Shown: piece after piece, positions 1 through 9,900 of the stretch
How the letters are laid out: each line of letters begins with the position of its first letter
Numbering within the stretch: position 1 is the stretch's first letter
NCBI GenBank assembly: GCA_037179515.1
Contig: JAXCGZ010020801.1
Coordinates: forward strand, 1-22,500
Direction: 5' to 3'
Source of the DNA: Halocaridina rubra
Taxonomy: Eukaryota; Arthropoda; Malacostraca; Decapoda; Atyidae
DNA length: 22,500 bases
Position numbers and translations under genes: made by a program
The notes under the pieces: generated by a model
What the model was told of the DNA's origin: nothing
What the model saw: only the letters and a program-made list of their open reading frames with translations
The model's database searches: none

Positions 1-102
1 ACTAACACAACCGGCACAAGGAACACCACCACTCTCCATTGTACTAAGTTTGGTCAAGATTAGAGCTACAGGAAGCACGTCCTCACTGGATGAACCCAGG
101 AA
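1..102 (-). mobile_element. Copy Z: 5' tip of a CR1-like LINE, cut by the window edge
   Basis: This stretch matches the first ~100 bp of copies A, D and E: 5' UTR, then the ORF1 start codon (ATG, complement of 37-39) and the first Gly/Cys-rich ORF1 codons. It is joined directly to the endonuclease region of copy A at about 102/103. The first few bases of the element (AGTTTA in the other copies) are missing, so the 5' end is very slightly truncated. The rest of the element must lie to the left of the window. Same-orientation nested insertion into copy A is the simplest reading; recombination or misassembly would look the same here. Confidence 0.75.
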
Positions 103-612
103 CTCTATATTGTCTAGATCAGGTGGTCTGTAGACTACTCCTACAACTAGACTTTCTATATTATTTTTAATTTCAACCCATAAGGTTTCTGAATTTAGAT
201 TTGTCTTAATTCCAGACTTAATGCAGCTTCTGAGGCTATCTTTAATATACATAATTACCCCTCCCCCTCTTCTATCTGCACTACGATCAGCATTATAAAG
301 TTTATATCCTGTAATTATGTACTCAGCTTTAAGGTGTTTGCTTTCTAAATTAATCCAACTTTCACTAATGCATATTATATCCGGTCTCTCACTACATACT
401 ATGGCTCTCAGTTCTTCTATCTTGTTACCTAAACTACGGCTATTTGTATAATATACTTTTAAAATTTCTCTAGCTTTACCCTTCTTGTGGCTATTCTTTT
501 TGTTAATATTTGTTCTATGTAACAAATGGTTCTTATCCTTAGACTCCCAGTTATTTGACCCACTATTTACTGAACCCTTACTGACTAATTTCTCTGCACG
601 AGTATTAATCAT
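1..612 (-). CDS. LINE ORF2 N-terminal endonuclease fused in frame to an ORF1 N-terminus (partial)
   Basis: Reading from ATG at 612, the frame encodes the N-terminal part of the ORF2 endonuclease. Visible motifs are YTNSRS (metal-binding Asn), ISESW (catalytic Glu), GGGVIMYI and VGVVYRPP. After the residues DNIE at about 103-114 the frame runs into the 5' UTR of copy Z, then its ORF1 start (MESGG), with no stop codon, and is still open at the left edge of the window. At least 204 codons are therefore open. The later endonuclease motifs (GDFN, SDH) and the whole RT domain are absent, so no active nuclease or polymerase is expected. I compared bases 121-612 with copy C and found the same length, so the frame is not shifted. 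The fusion is most likely a chance product of a nested insertion. Confidence 0.7.
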   Translation of the reverse strand, partial: MINTRAEKLVSKGSVNSGSNNWESKDKNHLLHRTNINKKNSHKKGKAREILKVYYTNSRSLGNKIEELRAIVCSERPDIICISESWINLESKHLKAEYIITGYKLYNADRSADRRGGGVIMYIKDSLRSCIKSGIKTNLNSETLWVEIKNNIESLVVGVVYRPPDLDNIEFLGSSSEDVLPVALILTKLSTMESGGVPCAGCVS

Positions 613-1686
613 TTCATTATTTGTGTCTAACAAAACCCCCCTACCTCTCTGTCTATCATATCAGCCAATACCGAGACACCTGAATTAGAAAGATGCACTC
701 CATCCCTTGCATACATATGCTTACGACTAGTGAAGTGATCCCACCCGTCTATAAAACCTATATTATTCTCCCGACAGAAGACTTTCATCCTAGCATTTAC
801 TCCTATAGCTCGAGACCACCACTCTGAACTTTAGCTAAGCCTAGGGAGAATACTACACATCACAGGAACTGCACCCCTTTTCCTGATCTTATCCAGGGCT
901 TGTCTATACAACCAAATCAGCTCTTCGCTTCTACCATTCTGCACGTCATTTCCCCCAGCTATCAAACAAACAACATCTTTTTTCTCAATCCAGCTATTTA
1001 TTGACTCACCCACCTTCTTCATACCTGCTCCAGGGAAAAAATATTTTCCTCTAACTCTATGCCTGAGTTTCCTGTCTACATATCTGCATAGTGAATCCCC
1101 TACAATTACCAAAGAACGAGACTTATCCGGAGGATGGGTTACTCCGACCTTGGGAGACTTACCTAGGCTCTTGACCTGAGAGCTTTTCCCACTTCCATTT
1201 CTACGATCGCTAGTACACCTATCTGACTCTATAGGTCCTGAAGAATTACTGCCGCCACTGTCACCTTCATCTCTAAGTGAACTAAATGAATTAGCATCTT
1301 GTAGTCTAAAAGTATCATTTTTCTTAAGAACCATCTTCGTTGAACCCTTATTCACAACTTTCCAGTCGTCTTCTCTATTCAATTGTCCCTTCCTGGTTAA
1401 CACCTTTACCTTACCTCTCAGATCCCTGTTCTCCTCAGCTAAGGATCTGACCTCCTGCCTGACTGCGGCCAACTCATTTCTTAAATTAAAAATGAGTTTG
1501 CTTGCGTCAGACGAGGACAAATCCCCAGCACAGCCACAAACAGCACCAACAACGACACCACCACCAACACCACTACCACTAACACCACCAGCACAAAGAA
1601 CACCACCACTCTCCATTGTACTAAGTATGGTCAAGACTAGAGCTACTGGAAGCACGTCCTCACTGGATGAATCCAGGAACTAAACT
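103..1686 (-). mobile_element. Copy A: CR1-like LINE, 5' part (5' UTR, ORF1, start of ORF2)
   Basis: This is the 5' portion of the LINE family that fills the window, with a complete 5' end near 1686, where the family-wide terminal motif CCAGGAACTAAACT ends and unique sequence begins. It holds ORF1 (broken by one nonsense change) and the first ~170 codons of ORF2. It then stops abruptly inside the endonuclease domain at copy Z. The missing 3' part (the rest of the endonuclease, the RT and the 3' UTR) is not in this window. If Z is a nested insertion, that part should reappear on the far side of Z. Confidence 0.85.
627..1616 (-). pseudogene. ORF1 of copy A (coiled coil + SGNH esterase), broken by a nonsense codon
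   Basis: ORF1 starts at the ATG at 1616; upstream in-frame codons lack an ATG and belong to the 5' UTR. The protein has a Gly/Val-rich N-terminus and a heptad-like, Leu/Glu-rich coiled coil around the residues LRNELAAVRQEVRSLAEEN. A charged Ser/Lys-rich linker follows, then an SGNH-hydrolase domain with GDSL (nucleophile Ser), the GAG block and GGND. A CAA-to-TAA change at 831-833 stops translation after 261 residues. The final His block (DGVHLS) is still present downstream in the same frame but would not be made. The homologous frame ends at the TAG at 627-629. ORF1 proteins of this kind bind RNA and assemble into particles in the CR1/L2 groups; the role of the esterase is not settled. Confidence 0.85.
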
Positions 1687-1966
1687 GGGACCATAGTCAT
1701 CAACTTTATGGTTGCCCAATTTGTCAGTGGGAGCTTTAGCAATTTTCCAAAACAGTAGCAATATGTGGCAGAAACTCATATAATAATCAGTTCAACTTAT
1801 GTCTTATCAATATATTTGCAATATCAGCATGCAAAAACTTATCAAATGTAATAATACTTTGTACATTTATTATCTAGCAAATTTGCAAAAGAACATAAAA
1901 AAAATCAATACTTATAATACTCTGTCAACATAAAGCAATAACATGTTTTAGTATGGAAAGGGTAAA
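1687..1966. other. Unique AT-rich spacer between copies A and B
   Basis: This segment lies between the intact 5' end of copy A and the 3' octamer repeat of copy B. It matches no other part of the window. I see no open reading frame of note, no RNA gene and no clear repeat. It may be true host DNA or a fragment of an unrecognised repeat. Confidence 0.6.
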
Positions 1967-1994
1967 AGAACATAAGAACATAAGAACATAAGAA
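1967..1994 (-). repeat. 3'-terminal octamer array of copy B
   Basis: There are three perfect CATAAGAA units (1971-1994) preceded by a partial AGAA; on the element strand the unit reads TTCTTATG. Related arrays end copy C (5775-5794), copy E (14277-14296) and nested copy G (14821-14844). CR1 elements are known to end in short tandem 8-bp repeats rather than a poly(A) tail, so this marks the 3' end and supports the CR1-group assignment. Confidence 0.85.
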
Positions 1995-2140
1995 TAGAGG
2001 ACACTGCAACATGCCTACTGGCACACACGAGGCAGCTCCATTTTTGAATTGCATTTTCAGCATGTCTAACCTATTCTATTCTACTCTACTTATTTATTCT
2101 GTTTTTCTTTTTATGATTTTTCTAATAAGCACTAACCTAT

Positions 2141-5100
2141 TCATACCCACCCTACCTCTGTCATATGTCTATCTAATCTACATTTGAAGGTGTCTAAGGT
2201 ATTGGCATTTACTATCCTACTAGGAAGCTTGTTCCATGCATCAGCTACTCTATTACCAAACCAATTTTTACCAATTTCCCTTCTGAACCTAAATTTATCA
2301 AGCTTAAATCCATTATTACGAGTTCTGGTTTGATCATGAATTTTAAAACTTTATTAATATCTCCCTTGTTAATCCCTTTAAACCATTTATACACTTCAAT
2401 CATATCCCCCCTAACTCTTCGCCTCTCTAGAGAATGTAGATTAAGTTTTTTTAATCTGTCCTCATATGGTAGATTTCTGATATTGTGTATCATCTTGGTC
2501 ATTCTTCGTTGCACTCTCTCCAAGGATTCAATTTCCATTCTATAATAGGGTGACCAGAATTGCACAGCATAATCTAAATGGGGCCTAACTAATGCAAGAT
2601 AGAGCTGCAAAATAACTTTTTCCGTCCTATTGCTGACGCTTCTTGAGATAAATCCTAAAATTCTGTTTGCTTTATTTCTGACTGCTGTGCATTGCTCTTT
2701 TGGCTTAAGACTACTACTCACAAGAACTCCCAAATCCCTTTCACACTGAGAACTCATGATTTCATGGTTATTTAGCTTATAACTAGTATTGTCTTTTATA
2801 GTACCCATTTTAACTACTTTACATTTTTCAACATTAAATTCCATTTGCCATTTGTCCGACCATTCAGATAATCTATTTAGATCTTCCTGTAAAGCATGAA
2901 TGTCTTCTTTTCCATTTATAGTTCTACCTATTTTAGTGTCGTCTGCGAATTTACTTAGGTTACTACTGATATCCGAATCCAGATCATTTAGATATACGAT
3001 GAATAATAGGGGACCCAGTACCGAGCCTTGTGGTACCCCGCTAGTAACCGAGCCCCACTCTGATTTCTCTCCATTTATGCAAACCCTCTGTTTTCTGTCT
3101 TTTAACCATTGTTTGATCCATCTGAGAACAGCTCCTCCTATACCATGAGCTTCCAGCTTTTTAACTCATCTTTTGTGAGGAACTCTATCAAAAGCTTTGC
3201 TAAAATCTAGATATATTGTATCATATTCTTTGCCACAATCTACTGCCTCGTAAACTTCTGAATAAAAAGACAGTAAGTTTGTAAGGCACGAAAAACCCTT
3301 AAGAAACCCGTGTTGTGAAAGTTTTATCAGTCTGTGTAATTCTAGATGTGCCCTTATTTTATTTGCAATTATGGATTCTAGAATCTTACCCACTGTTGAC
3401 GTTAAACTTACCGGCCTATAATTATTCTTTTTAACACGTTCTCCTTTTTTAAATATTGGTACCACGTCTGCCAATTTCCACTCCATGGGTACCGATCCTA
3501 ATTTTATTGAATTATTAAATAATGCAGTTAGAGGACAACTAAGCTCTTCCTTGCATTCCTTTAATATTCTAGCATATATTCCATCAGGTCCCGGAGATTT
3601 ATGAGCCTTTAATTTATCTATTTCTTTTATTACCTCCTCTCTCGTAATATTTATTGAACTAAGTATATTATCGGGACTGTCTCTGTAAATGGATTCTACT
3701 TCCGGAATATTTTCCAAGTTTTCATTTGTAAATACAGATAAGAAATAATCATTTAAACATGTACACATCACTTTATCGTCATCTGTGATATGGCCATTGG
3801 CTACTTCAATTGGTCCGACTTTTTCCTTAAATTTTGTTTGATAATGTTGATAAAACCCTTTAGGATTTTCTTTAGCTTCTCCTGCTATTCGAACTTCGTA
3901 TTTTCTTTTCGACTCTCTAACTATCTTTTTAACTTCCCTGTTTAACTGTATATATTGCTGCCTCACCTGCTCTTCACCTCTTTTTAGTTTCCTGTATATT
4001 CCTCTTTTAATACCTATAAGATTCTTTATTCTATTGTTCATCCATTTAGGGTCATTTTTTCTTGATCTGCAATGTTTCATGGGAATATAGTCTCTCTGAC
4101 TATTCTTAAGAGTCATGACAAAATTGTTATATTCCTCATCCAAATTTATATTAACTGAAGGGCTGCTGTTCTTTCCTGTGAGAGAATTTAATGTATTGAT
4201 CTTATCTTGTGATAATCCTTGGCATGTGGTACCCAAATTTCGGGGTAATCCGCTACCTGCGACCTGACCTGCTGGATTAACTACCCACATCTGTACCCCA
4301 GAAATCCCTTCCCATACCTCATTAGATAATTTAGTTTTTAAGCCCTCAAAATCTCCTGCTCTAAAGTTTGGAACAATATTCTTATTTTCCTTTATAGTTT
4401 CCTTGAAAATTATGTTAAATCTAATGGAATCATGGTCACCGTTGCCCAATTTTTCACCAACTTCTAAATTTGTAACCATATTCTCTCTATTACTAAGAAC
4501 TAAATCTAGTGTATTCACCCCCCTTGTTGCTTCATGTACATGCTGAGAAAGGAAATTGTCTTCTACTACTTCCAAAAACTCCTTAGAGCTACTATCACCT
4601 GTTATGGTTTCCCAGTTAATATGTCTAAAATTAAAATCGCCTACAATGCAAACTCTATTTGACCTGGTCACTTTAGAAATTTCATCGTATATAACTTGCG
4701 ACTCTATATTATCTAGTTCAGGTGGTCTGTAGACTACTCCTACAACTAGACTTTCTATATTATTTTTAATTTCAACCCATAAGGTTTCTGAATTTAGATT
4801 TGTCTTAATTCCAGACTTAACGCAGCTTCTGAGGCTATCTTTAATATACATAATTACCCCTCCCCCTCTTTTATCTGCACTACGATCAGCATTATAAAGT
4901 TTATATCCTGTAATTATGTCCTCAGCTTTAAGGTGTTTGCTTTCTAATTTAATCCAACTTTCACTAATGCATATTATATCCGGTCTCTCACTACATACTA
5001 TGGCTCTCAGTTCTTCTATCTTGTTACCTAAACTACGGCTATTTGTATAATATACTTTTAAACTTTCTCTAGCTTCACCCTTCTTGTGGCTATTCTTTTT

Positions 5101-5211
5101 GTTAATATTTGTTCTATGTAACAAATGGTTCTTATCCTTAGACTCCCAGTTATTTGACCCACTATTTACTGAACTCTTACTGACTAATTTCTCTGCACAA
5201 GTATTAATCAT
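2141..5211 (-). pseudogene. ORF2 of copy B (endonuclease + reverse transcriptase), two lesions
   Basis: The frame begins at ATG 5211, 14 bases after the ORF1 stop, and encodes the endonuclease (ISESW, GDFNFRHINW and a His block) followed by the RT. In the nuclease His block, the Ser of SDH is Gly here (GDHDS), unlike copies C, D and E. A TTA-to-TGA change at 3166-3168 stops the protein right after RT motif A (DFSKAFDRVPHKR). Downstream the same frame resumes with SGVPQGSVLGP and FADD and runs to about 2335, where loss of one T in a T-run shifts the frame. The homologous stop codon is at 2141-2143. As read, the product would have the nuclease but not RT motifs B and C, so this copy cannot encode a working RT. 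Confidence 0.9.
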
Positions 5212-5225
5212 TTCATTATTTGTGT

Positions 5226-5552
5226 CTAACAAAACCCCCCTACCTCTCTGTCTATCATACCAGCCAATACCGAGACACCTGAATTAGAAAGATGCACTCC
5301 ATCCCTTGCATACATATGCTTACGACTAGTGAAGTGATCCCACCCGTCTATAAAACCTATATTATTCTCCCGACAGAAGACTTTCATCCTAGCATTTACT
5401 CCTATAGCTCGAGACCACGACTCTGAACTTTGGCTAAGCCTAGGGAGAATACCACACATCACAGGAACTGCACCCCTTTTCCTAATCTTATCCAGGGCTT
5501 GTCTATACAACCTAATCAGCTCTTCACTTCTACCATCCTGCACGTCATTTCC

Positions 5553-5553
<1 letters not shown>
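5226..5553 (-). pseudogene. ORF1 fragment of copy B (C-terminal esterase part)
   Basis: Only the last ~108 codons of ORF1 remain, from the GGND block (reduced to GND) through the DGVHLS block to the stop TAG at 5226-5228. The nucleophile Ser block and the coiled coil are missing because the copy is 5'-truncated at 5553. The frame stays open into the adjacent GA tract, which would be read as a run of Leu-Ser repeats; that extension is a chance reading and not part of ORF1. Confidence 0.85.
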
Positions 5554-5774
<221 letters not shown>

Positions 5775-6143
5775 AGAACATAAGAACAAAAGAATAGAGG
5801 ACACTGCAACATGCCTACTGGCACACACGAGGCAGCTCCATTTTTGAATTGTATTTTCAGCATGTCTAACCTATTCTATTCTACTCTACTTATTTATTCT
5901 ATTTTTCTTTTTATGATTTTTCTAATAAGCACTGACCTATTCATACCCACCCTACCTCTGTCATATGTCTATCTAATCTACATTTGAAGGTGTCTAAGGT
6001 ATTGGCATTTACTATCATACTAGGAAGCTTGTTCCATGCATCAGCTACTCTATTACCAAACCAATTTTTACCAATTTCCCTTCTGAACCTAAATTTATCA
6101 AGCTTAAATCCATTATTACGAGTTCTGGTTTGATCATGAATTT

Positions 6144-9011
6144 TTAAACTTTATTAATATCTCCCTTGTTAATCCCTTTAAACCATTTATACACTTCAAT
6201 CATATCCCCCCTAACTCTTCGCCTCTCTAGAGAATGTAGATTAAGTTTTTTTAATCTGTCCTCATATGGTAGATTTCTGATATTGTGTATCATCTTGGTC
6301 ATTCTTCGTTGCACTCTCTCCAAGGATTCAATTTCCATTCTATAATAGGGTGACCAGAATTGCACAGCATAATCTAAATGGGGCCTAACTAATGCAAGAT
6401 AGAGCTGCAAAATAACTTTTTCCGTCCTATTGCTGACGCTTCTTGAGATAAATCCTAAAATTCTGTTTGCTTTATTTCTGACTGCTGTGCATTGCTCTTT
6501 TGGCTTAAGACTACTACTCACAAGAACTCCCAAATCCCTTTCACACTGAGAACTCATGATTTCATGGTTATTTAGCTTATAACTAGTATTGTCTTTTATA
6601 GTACCCATTTTAACTACTTTACATTTTTCAACATTAAATTCCATTTGCCATTTGTCCGACCATTCAGATAATCTATTTAGATCTTCCTGTAAAGCATGAA
6701 TGTCTTCTTTTCCATTTATAGTTCTACCTATTTTAGTGTCGTCTGCGAATTTACTTAGGTTACTACTGATATCCGAATCCAGATCATTTAGATATACGAT
6801 GAATAATAGGGGACCCAGTACCGAGCCTTGTGGTACCCCGCTAGTAACCGAGCCCCACTCTGATTTCTCTCCATTTATGCAAACCCTCTGTTTTCTGTCT
6901 TTTAACCATTGTTTGATCCATCTGAGAACAGCTCCTCCTATACCATGAGCTTCCAGCTTTTTAACTAATCTTTTGTGAGGAACTCTATCAAAAGCTTTGC
7001 TAAAATCTAGATATATTGTATCATATTCTTTGCCACAATCTACTGCCTCGTAAACTTCTGAATAAAAAGACAGTAAGTTTGTAAGGCACGAAAAACCCTT
7101 AAGAAACCCGTGTTGTGAAAGTTTTATCAGTCTGTGTAATTCTAGATGTGCCCTTATTTTATTTGCAATTATGGATTCTAGAATCTTACCCACTGTTGAT
7201 GTTAAACTTACCGGCCTATAATTATTCTTTTTAACACGTTCTCCTTTTTTAAATATTGGTACCACATCTGCCAATTTCCACTCCATGGGTACCGATCCTA
7301 ATTTTATTGAATTATTAAATAATGCAGTTAGAGGACAACTAAGCTCTTCCTTGCATTCCTTTAATATTCTAGCATATATTCCATCAGGTCCCGGAGATTT
7401 ATGAGCCTTTAATTTATCTATTTCTTTTATTACCTCCTCTCTCGTAATATTTATTGAACTAAGTATATTATCGGGACTGTCTCTGTAAATGGATTCTACT
7501 TCCGGAATATTTTCCAAGTTTTCATTTGTAAATACAGATAAGAAATAATCATTTAAACATGTACACATCACTTTATCGTCATCTGTGATATGGCCATTGG
7601 CTACTTCAATTGGTCCGACTTTTTCCTTAAATTTTGTTTGATAATGTTGATAAAACCCTTTAGGATTTTCTTTAGCTTCTCCTGCTATTCGAACTTCGTA
7701 TTTTCTTTTCGACTCTCTAACTATCTTTTTAACTTCCCTGTTTAACTGTATATATTGCTGCCTCACCTGCTCTTCACCTCTTTTTAGTTTCCTGTATATT
7801 CCTCTTTTAATACCTATAAGATTCTTTATTCTATTGTTCATCCATTTAGGGTCATTTTTTCTTGATCTGCAATGTTTCATGGGAATATAGTCTCTCTGAC
7901 TATTCTTAAGAGTCATGACAAAATTGTTATATTCCTCATCCAAATTTATATTAACTGAAGGGCTGCTGTTCTTTCCTGTGAGAGAATTTAATGTGTTGAT
8001 CTTATCTTGTGATAATCCTTGGCATGTGGTACCCAAATTTCGGGGTAATCCGCTACCTGCGACCTGACCTGCTGGATTAACTACCCACATCTGTACCCCA
8101 GAAATCCCTTCCCATACCTCATTAGATAATTTAGTTTTTAAGCCCTCAAAATCTCCTGCTCTAAAGTTTGGAACAATATTCTTATTTTCCTTTATAGTTT
8201 CCTTGAAAATTATGTTAAATCTAATGGAATCATGGTCACTGTTGCCCAATTTTTCACCAACTTCTAAATTTGTAACCATATTCTCTCTATTACTAAGAAC
8301 TAAATCTAGTGTATTCACCCCCCGTGTTGCTTCATGTACATGCTGAGAAAGGAAATTGTCTTCTACTACTTCCAAAAACTCCTTAGAGCTACTATCACCT
8401 GTTATGGTTTCCCAGTTAATATGTCTAAAATTAAAATCGCCTACAATGCAAACTCTATTTGACCTGGTCACTTTAGAAATTTCATCGTATATAACTTGCG
8501 ACTCTATATTATCTAGATCAGGTGGTCTGTAGACTACTCCTACAACTAGACTTTCTATATTATTTTTAATTTCAACCCATAAGGTTTCTGAATTTAGATT
8601 TGTCTTAATTCCAGACTTAATGCAGCTTCTGAGGCTATCTTTAATATACATAATTACCCCTCCCCCTCTTTTATCTGCACTACGATCAGCATTATAAAGT
8701 TTATATCCTGTAATTATGTACTCAGCTTTAAGGTGTTTGCTTTCTAATTTAATCCAACTTTCACTAATGCATATTATATCCGGTCTCTCACTACATACTA
8801 TGGCTCTCAGTTCTTCTATCTTGTTACCTAAACTACGGCTATTTGTATAATATACTTTTAAACTTTCTCTAGCTTCACCCTTCTTGTGGCTATTCTTTTT
8901 GTTAATATTTGTTCTATGTAACAAATGGTTCTTATCCTTAGACTCCCAGTTATTTGACCCACTATTTACTGAACCCTTACTGACTAATTTCTCTGCACAA
9001 GTATTAATCAT
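6144..9011 (-). CDS. ORF2 of copy C: AP-type endonuclease + reverse transcriptase, late frameshift
   Basis: This is the ORF2 polyprotein, which nicks target DNA and copies the element RNA onto it. It runs 955 residues from ATG 9011. Endonuclease residues are Asn57 (YTNSRS), Glu84 (ISESW), Asp192 and Asn194 (GDFNF), and the SDH motif with His260. A connecting region ends in SPGPDGIYA. RT motifs follow: NNYRPVSLTS, HGFLKGFSC, motif A with Asp669 (DFSKAFD), motif B SGVPQGSVLGP, motif C FADD with Asp757 and Asp758, then the thumb. Loss of one A in an A-run at about 6147-6152 shifts the frame after GDINKV. This drops the last ~68 residues found in the F segment of copy E (to stop 5941). All catalytic residues are present. 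The TTG at 9032 is in frame, but ATG 9011 is the first ATG. Confidence 0.92.
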   Translation of the reverse strand: MINTCAEKLVSKGSVNSGSNNWESKDKNHLLHRTNINKKNSHKKGEARESLKVYYTNSRSLGNKIEELRAIVCSERPDIICISESWIKLESKHLKAEYIITGYKLYNADRSADKRGGGVIMYIKDSLRSCIKSGIKTNLNSETLWVEIKNNIESLVVGVVYRPPDLDNIESQVIYDEISKVTRSNRVCIVGDFNFRHINWETITGDSSSKEFLEVVEDNFLSQHVHEATRGVNTLDLVLSNRENMVTNLEVGEKLGNSDHDSIRFNIIFKETIKENKNIVPNFRAGDFEGLKTKLSNEVWEGISGVQMWVVNPAGQVAGSGLPRNLGTTCQGLSQDKINTLNSLTGKNSSPSVNINLDEEYNNFVMTLKNSQRDYIPMKHCRSRKNDPKWMNNRIKNLIGIKRGIYRKLKRGEEQVRQQYIQLNREVKKIVRESKRKYEVRIAGEAKENPKGFYQHYQTKFKEKVGPIEVANGHITDDDKVMCTCLNDYFLSVFTNENLENIPEVESIYRDSPDNILSSINITREEVIKEIDKLKAHKSPGPDGIYARILKECKEELSCPLTALFNNSIKLGSVPMEWKLADVVPIFKKGERVKKNNYRPVSLTSTVGKILESIIANKIRAHLELHRLIKLSQHGFLKGFSCLTNLLSFYSEVYEAVDCGKEYDTIYLDFSKAFDRVPHKRLVKKLEAHGIGGAVLRWIKQWLKDRKQRVCINGEKSEWGSVTSGVPQGSVLGPLLFIVYLNDLDSDISSNLSKFADDTKIGRTINGKEDIHALQEDLNRLSEWSDKWQMEFNVEKCKVVKMGTIKDNTSYKLNNHEIMSSQCERDLGVLVSSSLKPKEQCTAVRNKANRILGFISRSVSNRTEKVILQLYLALVRPHLDYAVQFWSPYYRMEIESLERVQRRMTKMIHNIRNLPYEDRLKKLNLHSLERRRVRGDMIEVYKWFKGINKGDINKV

Positions 9012-9025
9012 TTCATTATTTGTGT

Positions 9026-9083
9026 CTAACAAAACCCCCCTACCTCTCTGTCTATCATACCAGCCAATACCGAGACACCTGAA
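9026..9083 (-). other. ORF1/ORF2 overlap with G6T4 run before the ORF1 stop (copy C)
   Basis: The ORF2 frame is open upstream of its first ATG as far as a TAA at 9084-9086, so it overlaps the end of ORF1 by 58 bases in the -1 frame. Just before the ORF1 stop the strand reads GGGGGGTTTTGTTAG; the ORF2 ATG lies 14 bases past the TAG. The same run is unchanged in copies A, B, D and E. ORF2 could be made by termination-reinitiation on the close ATG or by -1 slippage on the G run. The heptamer GGGTTTT is present but not in the usual X XXY YYZ phase relative to ORF1, which makes reinitiation the likelier route. Confidence 0.6.
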
Positions 9084-9900
9084 TTAGAAAGATGCACTCC
9101 ATCCCTTGCATACATATGCTTACGACTAGTGAAGTGATCCCACCCGTCTATAAAACCTATATTATTCTCCCGACAGAAGACTTTCATCCTAGCATTTACT
9201 CCTATAGCTCGAGACCACCACTCTGAACTTTGGCTAAGCCTAGGGAGAATACCACACATCACAGGAACTGCACCCCTTTTCCTAATCTTATCCAGGGCTT
9301 GTCTATACAACCTAATCAGCTCTTCACTTCTACCATCCTGCACGTCATTTCCCCCAGCTATCAAACAAACAACATCTTTTTTCTCAATCCAGCTATTTAT
9401 TGACTCACCCACCTTCTTCATACCTGCTCCAGGGAAAAAATATTTTCCTCTAACTCTATGCCTGAGTTTCCTGTCTACATATCTGCATAGTGAATCCCCT
9501 ACAATTACCAAAGAACGAGACTTATCCGGAGGATGGGTTACTCCGACCTTGGGAGACTTACCTACGCTCTTGACCTGAGAGCTTTTCCCACTTCCATTTT
9601 TACGATCGCTAGTACACCTATCTGACTCTATGGTTCCTGAAGAATTACTGCCGCCACTGTCACATTCATCTCTAAGTGACCTAAATGAATTAGCAACCTG
9701 TAGTCTAGAAGTATCATTTTTCTTAAGAACCATTTTCGTTGAACCCTTATTCACAACTTTCCAGTCGTCTTCATTATTCAATCGACCCTTCCTGGTTAAC
9801 ACCTCTACTTTACCTCTCAGATCCCTGTTCTCCTCAGTTAAGGATCTGACCTCCTGCCTGACTACGGCCAACTCATTTCTTAAATCTCTAAAGGAATTGA
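9026..9900 (-). CDS. ORF1 of copy C: coiled coil + SGNH esterase, N-terminus uncertain
   Basis: The frame is open from beyond 9900 to the TAG at 9026-9028. Recognisable ORF1 begins at LRNELAVVRQEV (coiled coil), passes a Lys/Ser-rich linker and continues through a complete SGNH-hydrolase domain: GDSL, PGAG, GGND and DGVHLS. All four catalytic or oxyanion-hole blocks are intact. The upstream codons, which reach an ATG at 9982, are not the ORF1 N-terminus. That ATG is in 3'-UTR-like sequence belonging to copy D, and the bases between are scrambled. The Gly-rich start seen in copies A and E is not readable here, so I leave the 5' limit open. The protein would act in RNA binding and particle formation with ORF2. 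Confidence 0.82.

Larger units (their letters stand above)
5775..9900 (-). mobile_element. Copy C: the most intact CR1-like LINE of the window
   Basis: The copy begins at its 3' octamer array (5775-5794). It contains a complete endonuclease-RT ORF2 with a late frameshift, and an ORF1 that is intact from the coiled coil to the stop. Sequence matching the family ends near 9885, followed by ~27 unmatched bases and then a scrambled junction with copy D, so its 5' end cannot be placed. Few lesions and near identity to its neighbours imply recent insertion. Confidence 0.88.

Noticed and set aside
485..688. 67-aa plus-strand frame repeated in each copy (5084, 8884, 12924, 17797)
   Set aside because: Antisense to the start of ORF2 and the end of ORF1, begins with TTG, and has no sign of its own coding constraint.
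1492..1683. 63-aa Thr/Pro-rich plus-strand frame (also 13930-14121)
   Set aside because: It is the complement of the Gly/Val-rich ORF1 N-terminus and 5' UTR; low complexity, no support as a gene.
1967..1994. Short regular repeats considered as a CRISPR-like array
   Set aside because: The 8-bp units have no spacers and sit at every LINE 3' end; they are the CR1-type terminal repeat.
2900..3148. Conserved 82-aa plus-strand frame, repeated at 6700, 10830 and 15613
   Set aside because: It is antisense to the RT motif B/C region; it is conserved only because ORF2 is. It has no independent motif.
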